This document shows positions 55,916-64,000 of a stretch of 64,000 nucleotides of DNA, one piece after another. A program made the position numbers and the translations under genes. The DNA is from Gigaspora margarita (taxonomy: Eukaryota; Glomeromycota; Glomeromycetes; Diversisporales; Gigasporaceae): positions 288,428 to 352,427 of the forward strand of contig WTPW01000366.1 in the NCBI GenBank assembly GCA_009809945.1, read 5' to 3'. Each line of letters begins with the position of its first letter. Within the stretch, counting starts at the first letter, position 1. The notes below the pieces were generated by a model that had not been told where the DNA came from, did not search any database, and saw only the letters and a list, made by a program, of their open reading frames with translations.

Positions 55916-56880
55916 ATTGCTACTATGTATCTGCTTTGGTCATAATTAGTATTCTGCAAAAATCTGTGTCTGATCTGGGTAATAGAAAAGAAAAATAGCA
56001 GTAAAGCAAAGAAGTAAGTAAGAAAAAAATAATTATGAATATTAAAAGAAGGTTTGGTATGATTAGACAAGAAAAAAGCAGATAGACAAACTCATAGTAT
56101 CAAACAACACTAAGAGAAATATAAAGAACCTGGTAAAAGAAGTTAAAAGATTTACAGACCTGCATTTTAAGGTGCAGTTCAGAAAAAAAGAAACAATGTT
56201 CAAATCAATACAAGGAAAATGAAATGAAGAATACAAAAGAACAAGAACTCGAACATCTCTCATATAGATCATAACTGGGTTTTGGCCAATTTTGATCTAA
56301 TCTGCTAAAAATAACAAATATACATTTGTTTAAATAACTCTTGATCTAGTAATTAGAATTGAATGACATTTTTTTTTGCTAGATGCACCTTATTAAGAGC
56401 TTTATTTAAAAAAAAAGCTTATTTAATTGGACTACTAAATGCTAAGATAATTGGCAAAAACTATTTTTTTGATTCTCAAATTTTGGGGTTTTGCTAAAAT
56501 ATATAATATATAACCTTTGTACTAGATATCTGGAGTTCTGTTTTGGAAGAGTCAAATGTATTAATATAAATTTAAAGAAATATACAGTTTAATTACCTCC
56601 TTGGAAAACAGAAATTAGGTGATTTTAACAAAAGGTAATTATAAATAATAAGTTCTATATATTACTTTAATAATAAATAGCAAACTAATGTGATTATAAA
56701 AAATTTTTCAAATGCTCACAAATCATTACTATTTGTTTTTATAAGCAAATCGACTACTGCCCATTAATAAAAGTTGTTCTATATAATAAATTATATATAT
56801 AGTAAAATTTTTATAATTTTTGAAATAACTTTATTATATAGATTTTTTTTTTTAAACCAGAACAGATCTTATACCTCCTG
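55916..56880. other. No gene seen
   Basis: Minus-strand frames of 65 and 69 codons overlap around 56065 but show no domain. A+T-rich. Confidence 0.35.
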
Positions 56881-57600
56881 GGCACAGAGTGGCACACTTT
56901 TTATTAAATGTATTAATAGGGCCTGCTAAACCAGGTCCCCTACAATTGTAGCTTACATGTAGTTCTAATCAACCAGAATCTTACCAGAAGTATCCTTTAT
57001 GGTCATGAGGACCCAACAGGGCCTTCTACATCATTTTTATTTTTACTATAGCTAATTATAGCTAAGTGTTTCTTTCTCCAATTTTGACTTTTCCCTAGCT
57101 GAGTCCAGTGAGCCTACTACATCTGGCACTCTTATTTCGCATATTAAGAAATTTCAATTATCCTACTGGTCTGCTATATTGGTAAACTATTTTTCATATA
57201 TCCTAAGTACTTTGTTTTTCTATTCTTGATTGGTACTATGTTACCGAGAATTGCTATTTCTGTTATAGTGTCCATCTACCAGAATTCTACTGGAAGTATT
57301 TTCATTCAACTGGAATTCCACTAGAAGTATCCTATTTATCTATATTTGGTACTGATTTTTCATTCAACTGGAATTCCACTGGAAGTATTTATTATTCATT
57401 TTTCTACCAGATTTCCATCAGAGATATTCTTGTGCTATGCTACCAACTGTGGTCCTGGCATCCTAGTTCAGCTCATCCATCTTAAAATCTTGTATAGTTA
57501 ATTTTGTTCTCTAGTAGAACTTGAACTGGTGACCTTGCAATTGGAATGGCTAATGTTCTGGGAGCGCAACCACTATGCTATTAATCTGTAGGACTATTAT
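56881..57600 (-). mobile_element. tRNA-derived SINE candidate with CAACTGGAATTCCACTGGAA body repeats
   Basis: On the minus strand, 57600 to about 57515 carries an A-box-like TAGCATAGTGGTTGCGCTC and a B-box-like AGTTCAAGTTC about 45 bases apart, a pol III promoter layout that no longer folds as a clean tRNA. The body toward 56881 is less A+T-rich and has at least five copies of a 24-bp motif (CTACCAGAATTCTACTGGAA at 57276, CAACTGGAATTCCACTAGAA at 57307, CAACTGGAATTCCACTGGAA at 57365, relatives at 56969 and 57408). Whether head and body are one element is not proven. Confidence 0.45.
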
Positions 57601-58189
57601 ATGGATTTTACATTTTATATTATATAAAAAAAAATTAAAAATTTTTATTTTTTCATATTATATAAAATATAAAATCAATATAATAAAGATTATTCAAAAT
57701 TATAAAAATTTTACTATACATGTAATTTATTATGTAGAATAACTATAAATAATATACAGTAATCGATTTGCTTATAAACAAATAAAGATTTATATGTAGC
57801 AATAATTTGTAATCAATTAGATTTTTATTTTATTAACTAATTTTTAAAAAAAATTATATATATATTTATTAAATTTTTAATTCTAATTATTAATATTTTA
57901 ACTATATTATATTATTTGTGACTTTATTAGGATAAATTTAATATAATTTTATGACTTTTGTTTTTAAAATAGTATGATAGTAATTATAAAGAGATTGTAA
58001 CTATATAGAGAGTAAAATAATATAAATTTATTTGGCAAATAAAAAAAGGCAATTATAATAAGGTTGTAACAATATCAAGAGTGACTATAACAAGGTTAGA
58101 CTATAGCAAAAATTTTAAATATTATAAATATATAAAGTTCTAGCTATAGTTTTCTTAACAACTACTAGTCTAAATTGGATAGTAGGATT
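57601..58189. other. No gene seen
   Basis: A+T-rich simple sequence. Confidence 0.4.
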
Positions 58190-58464
58190 CCGAAGTTTGA
58201 TTCGGGTTTGATTTGAGTTTGATTAAACCCCAAATCAAACCAAACTCAAACTATAAATTTTATAAAGTTTGAAATCAAACCAAACTTAAATAAAAAATAA
58301 TCAAACTAAACCAAACCCAAATTTCATACAAAGTTTGATTTGAGTTTGATTTGAAGTTTGCAAACTAGTTTGAGTTTGAATNATATAAATATATTTTTAA
58401 ATTTTAAACAAGTTTCTTAACTCTTACTTTATATTTAAGTAAACTTGTTTAAAATATAAAAATA

Positions 58465-59028
58465 TACCATATGTTTCCGAAAAATAAGCTAACTTTTTTG
58501 GATGATTTTGGATACTAAAAATCTGAGGTAGCTTATTTTCAGATATAATCGATTTTTGGTAAGTCACCAATAGTTGTTATATAGTAAAGTCTAAATTTAT
58601 TATGTAAATCGATTATTAGCACTTAAGTAGACTTGTTTGGGAGTCTAAACTACACATATGCAGAAAGTTTCATCAAAATAGAAGTACTTTTTATTATTTA
58701 ACTTTTAATTTTAACATTCATCAAATATATTTTGTTAATAAAATTTTAATTTCTTCATTGAAAGTAAAAATTAAAAAAAATTAATAAAAAGTTTTCCAAT
58801 TTTGTTGTAAATTTTAGAGAATGCGTATTTTGCTCTCCTAAATAAGTTTACTTAAGTGACTTTAATCGATTTGCTTAGTAAAGTTTGGACTTTACTATAT
58901 AGTAACTTTTATCGATTATGGGGTAGCTTACTTTCAGATCAAAGACATTTTTGAGTTTTTTGGTTTTTTGACCAATAGAAGGAAGTAGATTATTTTTGGA
59001 AGTAGTTTATTTTTAGCAATATACAGTA
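58465..59028. mobile_element. AAATAAGC-type MITE, first of two tandem copies
   Basis: Left TACCATATGTTTCCGAAAAA and right in reverse TACTGTATATTGCTAAAAAT, each next to AAATAARC. Interior landmarks: TATAGTAAAGTCTAAATTTA, ATCGATTATTAGCACTTAAG and their inverted relatives near 58860-58920. Confidence 0.7.
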
Positions 59029-59033
59029 TTTAT

Positions 59034-59534
59034 ATTACTGTATGGTTTCAAAAATAAGCTATCTTTTTTGGATGATCTTATATACAAAAAATTAGGAAAT
59101 ATTTATTTTTGAATAAAATCGATTTTTGGTTATTCGCCAATAGTAGTTACATAGTAAAGTCTAAATTCTACTATATAAATCTATTATTGATATTTAAGTA
59201 AACTTATTTGGGAGACTTTTTATTTTTATATTCAATGAATATATTTTGTTAATAAAATTTTAATCTCTTTATTAAATGTAAATATTAAAATCCAATTAAT
59301 AAAAAGTTCTTCAATTTTATTGTAAATTTTAAGATATTCGTATTTTGATCACTTGAATAAGTTCACTTAAACGACTTTAGTCGATTTACTTAGTAAAATT
59401 TGGACTTTACTATGTAGCAACTTTTATCGATTGTGGTTAGCTTATTTTCAGATCAAAGATGTTTTTGCATTTCTTGACCAAAAAAGAGAGGGTAGCTTAT
59501 TTTCAAAGATAGCTTATTTTTAGCAATTTATAGT
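59034..59534. mobile_element. AAATAAGC-type MITE, second tandem copy
   Basis: ATTACTGTATGGTTTCAAAA...TTTTTAGCAATTTATAGTAT, colinear with the copy at 58465 over nearly its full length (CATAGTAAAGTCTAAATTCT, TATTTAAGTAAACTTATTTG). Same orientation, separated by 5 bp, slightly shortened. Confidence 0.72.
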
Positions 59535-59730
59535 ATTCAAACTCAAACTAGTTTGCAAACTTCAAACTCAAACCCAAGCCAAACTCAAATTTAACTAAAA
59601 AGTTTGCTTCAAATCACAAACTCAAATATTTTTTTAATACTAGTTTGAGATCAGATTTGATTTGAAATTAAATCATACTCAAACCTGGCCTAAAGTTTGA
59701 TTTGATCTGAGTTTGTAGAAACCCTATTGG

Positions 59731-60069
59731 ATAGATAAATAAATAAACAATATATTCAAATTTTAGCCAATTTGAATTGGTAGTTCTTGAGTAATTACTT
59801 AAAAACTATAAATAATTTAGTTAAACTATTTGTCTATAATTTTTAAGCAATTTTTTAAGAACTACTAATTCAAATTGTATAAAATATTAATATACTATAG
59901 CCCATAACATATTTATCTGCAAACCAATTTTATCCAATTTGGATTAGTAGTTGTTAAAAAGTTCATAGATAAATATAAAAAAAACTATTTGTCACACCTG
60001 CAACATGTCACAGCCCAGAAGGTCTTAAGGCCTTATTGATATTAAGGTAGGATTAAGTTAGGGTTAGAG
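59731..60069. other. No gene; repeat traces
   Basis: Repeated TTTGAATTGGTAGTTCTTGA/AACTACTAATTCAAATTG-type segments (59770-59950) in both directions, reminiscent of the palindromic satellite at 44-46 kb. GTTAGGGTTAGAGTAGGGTG precedes the next element. Confidence 0.4.
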
Positions 60070-60389
60070 TAGGGTGTCCAGGATTATGCGAACGCATAAA
60101 ATGCGCATAATTGGTCATTATTTCGTATCACATATGCTTCGCATAATTAGGGCATTATTAGGCAAAAAGGCATTTCTGATCACGTATATGGATTGTGATT
60201 GGTAGATGAGTGATTTTGACAAAAATAATGAATGAACTTAAATCATTTCCGAAAGATCATGTGAGTTCCTGAAATTGCATAATCAAGAAAATTTATATAT
60301 AAAAACGCATAATTCGCATCTATCGCATAATTGACCCCAGTCACATCGCATAATTTACCTTATCGCATTGCATAATTCTGGACACCCTA
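60070..60389. mobile_element. hAT-type MITE with GCATAATT repeats, 320 bp
   Basis: Ends TAGGGTGTCCAGGATTATGC and, in reverse, TAGGGTGTCCAGAATTATGC. Flanks GGTTAGAG and GATTAGAG match at seven of eight bases. At least eight CGCATAATT/AATTATGCG motifs lie near the ends. No coding. Confidence 0.85.
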
Positions 60390-60595
60390 GATTAGAGTTA
60401 AGATTAATACAGAATTGCGAGATGATCATTTTTTGTTAGAAGTGCAATAGGTGTTATCTTAGTAAAATTTTAAGTTATAAATATACCCATGACAAATAAG
60501 GCGTGTTGCAGGGTGCAACAAATAGATTCCTTCGATAAATATTATTAAAATTTATTATTTTTTATATATTTTAAAAGGACCCTGAACAATCTACG
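60390..60595. other. No feature
   Basis: A+T-rich spacer after the hAT-type MITE. Confidence 0.3.
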
Positions 60596-60780
60596 TAATG
60601 TTATATTTAAAAAATCGCTAATGGAGGGCCGTTTTTTTAAAAATGTTATATTTGAAAAGTAGGTATTGGGTAAAAAGGTTATATTTGAAAACGGGTAATG
60701 GGCAAAATGAGTATATTTGAAAGAATGGTAACAGGGTAATTTTTTCAAATGTTATATTTGAAAAGTGGTAATAGAAACGG
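60596..60780 (+). repeat. ATGTTATATTTGAAAAGTGGTAATGG minisatellite
   Basis: Five units of about 32-46 bp starting near 60598, 60648, 60680, 60711 and 60757. The minus-strand open frame 60545-60748 (repeated FSNITFL) is a by-product of the repeat. Confidence 0.8.
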
Positions 60781-60805
60781 TGAACATCAGGACGTGTTTT
60801 GTTTT

Positions 60806-60945
60806 TTTAGAAAGTGTCTTTTCAGGTTTTTTTTAGAGAGTGTTGGTTACATTTTTTTTAGAGAGTATCAGTTCAGTTTTTTTATTTTTTAATTTTTTTT
60901 TTTTATTTTTTTATTTTTTTTTATTTTTTTAGAGAGCTTGTTTCG
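60806..60945 (+). repeat. TTTTTTTAGAGAGTGT minisatellite with T tract
   Basis: TTTTTTAGAAAGTGTCTTTT, TTTTTTTAGAGAGTGTTGGT, TTTTTTTAGAGAGTATCAGT and TTTTTTTAGAGAGCTTGTTT: four units, the last after a 60-bp T-rich expansion. Confidence 0.75.
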
Positions 60946-61379
60946 AAAAATTTTTTTCGAAAGCTTACATTTCGAAAATTGGGAACCGATACCAAAGTTG
61001 GTATCTAATATTTGAAATGTAGCTAATATATACCAAAGTAGAACCGCTAACAGAAAAAATTTTTACTATGATTCTCAAATATAATCTCACATAGATTATT
61101 TGGGGTCCTATTTTAAATATATATATATATATATTTGTTACTTAGGCAATTACACCAATACTTATTTATTTAAGAGAATTGTACTACAAATTATAATTAC
61201 AAGTGGTTACTTAAAAAGAAAGTTTAATATCATCTGATATTTCGCTTCTTTTGACAAATTTTTAAATGTGACCTGCTGCACTGTTCCAAACCTTAGTTTG
61301 AATCAGAAAGCTTTATCATAACTGTCTACTTTTTAAACTTTCTTCTCTTAGCTTCCTGAGTAGAAGAATTCTACTATAC
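60946..61379. other. No gene seen
   Basis: A+T-rich with a (TA)n tract near 61119. No open frame of note. Confidence 0.4.
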
Positions 61380-61850
61380 AAAAAAATATATAATAAAAAA
61401 ATAAAAGGGGAAAAGATATAAAGGGAGAATAATCTACTTAATCTAGATAGAAAATCCAAATATACCAAAATAAAAATAGGAAGAAAAAGGCAAAAAAAAA
61501 ACAGTACATAAAAGCTTACATGCTGATAAGTAATATGAGAAAAAAAACCAAATGGAAAAAAAAAGAAAAAACAGTAAAAATTATATAATACTACATAAGG
61601 AAATGCCTCACCAAAGTATTATATGTACATAAAAAAAGAATTAAAAGAACATTCTGGAATTTGATTTCTACAGATCTGCCTATTCTACTGTGCCATGTTC
61701 CATTATGCATCTGTTCCTGTTTATCAACTTGTATGCATTCTTCCTGATTAGAATAGAAACAACAATGCTGATCTTTTGGAGAGGGTATAGCAGATTTTCC
61801 ACTTTTTGTTCAAAGTTCCAGAAAAAAAAACTCCAAGCGAAAATATGGTA
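61380..61850 (-). mobile_element. Minus-strand copy of the 47.9-kb retroposon family
   Basis: The reverse complement of 61565-61650 (CCAGAATGTTCTTTTA, ATGTACATATAATACTTTGG, GTAGTATTATATAATTTTTA) closely matches 48430-48515, and AAAAAGTGGAAAATCTGC near 61805 matches 48251. It also shares the pyrimidine-rich (here purine-rich) block. Target duplication and tail not located. Confidence 0.65.
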
Positions 61851-63906
61851 CCAGGTATAGGGTTATTATGTTCTTGTCACCAAAAATCTTTAAAGAAAGT
61901 GCTAAAAAACTTATTTTTCAAGTTTACTGCCTAGCCAACTATATAACCTTCATCGATGAAAGAAAACTTCTACTAGAATTTCTTGTACCAAGGGCATCTA
62001 CTGCCAGTTATCTTGCACAACTAATGCTTTTGGCTTGCATGCTGAATATATAAAAGAGTTCCTGGAAAAGACAAGTAAAAAGGTTGATCTTTATAAAAAC
62101 CAGTATTAATAGCTGCTTTGTCTTTTACTAGAAAATTTTTTGTTTTTCTTTTGTTCAGAAATTTGGACAAGTGATTGATAAGAAGAGTGATCTAATTAGT
62201 TTCTATATATTTTAAATATTATAAAAAATAAAATTTAATTAGTTAATAGTCTTATCACTAGTGAGGAAAAGTTATGATCTATATAAACACTAAATGGATA
62301 ATTTTCTGCACTTTTCTAACCAACTTTGTGAGTATTATACCATCTTATTACTAGTAAGAAGAACTTGAATACTCTTGTTTTTTTTTGGTTACTGGATAAT
62401 GCTATTGTTAATTTTTATTTAATTTTTAAATAAAGTAGTAAAATAATTGGATGTTAATAAAGCACACTACTGGTGTTCAACACTACATGTGTTTTAATCA
62501 ATCAAAAATCATAAATTTGTGTAATGTGAAAAACAGATGTGACCTAAAATTTTTGAAAAAATGTGAATTTTTTCAAAAATCATCTATATCGAAATATTCT
62601 GTTTAGAAACCTATCTTCACATTCTAACAAAAAAAATTTTTTGCAAAATTTTGGTATAAACAACCTTCTACCCAAACTTTAATATGAATTCTAACTCTAA
62701 CTCTAATATCAAAAAAACTTTTGCATATTATAATTTGTATTTACTAGTGTTGAACATTATAGGTATAATATATATATATTAAAATAATTAATTTCTAGAA
62801 AATAGAAACTATTAAAAGTCAAAAGCAATTTGTTGTGTATACAAATATGCAAGTGGAGACAGACAAAAATTTCAAAGTTACATTTTGATATATATGTATC
62901 AAAAACATAACTTTTGTATTATTTATTTAGAAATTAAGTATTTTTTGCTATGCTCTAAATAATAAAATTTTTAAATTCATCTAGTATGCAAATTAATTAA
63001 TGCAAAGATGAAAAAATAATCAAAAAAATCCAATATGTAAAGTTAGATAGAAGAATTAATATATCAATTTGAATATATTTGTGTTAATTTTCAAAAACAT
63101 AGTATATAACAAATATCTTTGAACTTTTTTTATTAATGCTAACTCTAGAAAGATATTTATCTAAATATATAAAAAAAATTAACTATATATAGTACAGATA
63201 TTTGGCAAAAAAACACAAACTAATAAAAAAATACTAAAAAATATATACTAACACGAATTTACTATAGTTAAAAATTTATTGTATAAAATGCAATATAGCC
63301 TTATGTTATAATAAAAATAGAAGTGACTGTTTTAACACCTATTGTATTTGAAAAAAAATTAGAGAATTTTGGTTTTTTTACATTTTATTAATTATGTACT
63401 TAAAAAAAGCACATATACATATAGCTTTATTTTTATATAGAACAAAATTGCTAAAATTGTAAAAATGAAAATATAGATATTATTTTTATATATTTTTACT
63501 ATAATTTTTTATTGTTATAGTCAAATCATAATAAGAAAATTAAAAATAAATACAATATTTTGAAAAATCAGAAATTTTATTAAAAATAGACAATTTTAAA
63601 AATTTATATATACTAGGAAACAGATACTGTTAAAAATCTGAAGCATAGAAATAGGACCCGATTATGGATTAATATTTGTTTTATATAGAAGTCTATTTTT
63701 TTTATACTATATTTTTGCGAATAATGCACTGAGATAAAATTACCAAATTTTGGCCTAAATTAAGTTTAATTCTGGTCAAACCTCAAAATAATACAATAAA
63801 AAGGATTGGCTAATCATATGCATAGTAATAATCATCTAATTAAAAAATAGGTGCAGACATAATTACACAAAATCTTCCCCATTTGGCCCTCTACTATGCT
63901 CCATAC
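61851..63906. other. No gene supported
   Basis: A 61-codon frame at 61868-62053 has no recognised motif and lies next to the retroposon, possibly inside its 5' part. A degraded repeat with AAATTTTTTGCAAAATTTTG near 62629 recalls 52840. The rest is A+T-rich simple sequence. Confidence 0.35.
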
Positions 63907-64000
63907 TAGAGTTAGCACCTCTATCCGGATATATATATCCGGATATATACTATATCATGTGATATAACATGACATAGTGGTTTTATATCCGGATATAAAT
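63907..64000. mobile_element. MITE-like end cut by window edge
   Basis: TAGAGTTAGCACCTCTATCC followed by several ATATCCGGATAT palindromes (63924-63950, 63987-63998). TAGAGTT recalls the hAT-type terminus at 28656. The other end lies outside the window. Confidence 0.5.

Larger units (their letters stand above)
58190..59730. repeat. AAACTCAAACC foldback repeat with two nested MITEs
   Basis: Dense TTTGATTTGAGTTTGAT/AAACCAAACTCAAAC repeats occupy 58190-58380 and 59535-59730. GTTTGCAAACTAGTTTGAGT followed by TTGAAT (58356-58381) is exactly inverted at 59535-59560. The 1.15-kb middle is foreign, holding the MITEs at 58465 and 59034. One ambiguous base (n) at 58382. Confidence 0.75.

Overview
The window is strongly A+T-rich, gene-poor and packed with short transposons, satellites and foldback DNA. 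The rare genes encode small secreted proteins, one with short fungal-type introns (GT...AG, TACTAAC-like branch sites). The decayed minus-strand gene between 4.7 and 8.3 kb resembles, from memory, a repetitive family of arbuscular mycorrhizal fungi. I therefore infer a Glomeromycotina genome of Rhizophagus type. No bacterial or organellar signature is visible. This assignment is inference and was not searched.

Layout. 0-8.3 kb: foldback repeats, a nested MITE, two decayed transposon-like genes, a tRNA-like SINE candidate and a hAT-type MITE. 8.3-17.3 kb: no intact gene; two LTR fossils in the same direction, a degenerate tandem repeat, and an 802-bp foldback element with TA target duplication. 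17.3-18.7 kb: a cluster of four MITEs, two of them inserted at the same 8-bp target. 18.7-37.7 kb: an old inverted segmental duplication (arms 18746-21258 and 31843-37681) carrying two paralogous ML/NPC2-like secreted protein genes. The spacer holds a second type of secreted protein gene (three exons, one probably 7 nt), a satellite of about 97 bp, and a less A+T-rich island at 26.7-28.5 kb with a tandem 456-bp unit containing G-quadruplex motifs, repeated hairpins and a compensated stem. The right arm has been swollen by nested insertions (a hAT-type element inside a pogo/Tc1-type MITE, a MITE pair, and a 735-bp TIR element). 37.7-64 kb: no convincing host gene; more satellite arrays, an approximately 180-bp palindromic satellite split by a 516-bp foldback element, many MITEs, a non-LTR retroposon with a 14-bp target duplication and related copies, tRNA-like SINE sequence, and a foldback repeat with two MITEs nested in it.

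How the genes relate. All three believable genes encode small proteins with signal peptides and lie in or between the arms of the inverted duplication. A family of five 66-84-nt hairpins with a conserved stem (ATGAGTGACGCCAAGGGAAA) occurs only in this gene neighbourhood; three copies lie 0.3-0.8 kb upstream of the three start codons. This hairpin family and the structured island at 26.7-28.5 kb are the best candidates for something undescribed. The rest is mainly a record of hAT-like and Tc1/pogo-like non-autonomous elements; I found no intact transposase in the window.
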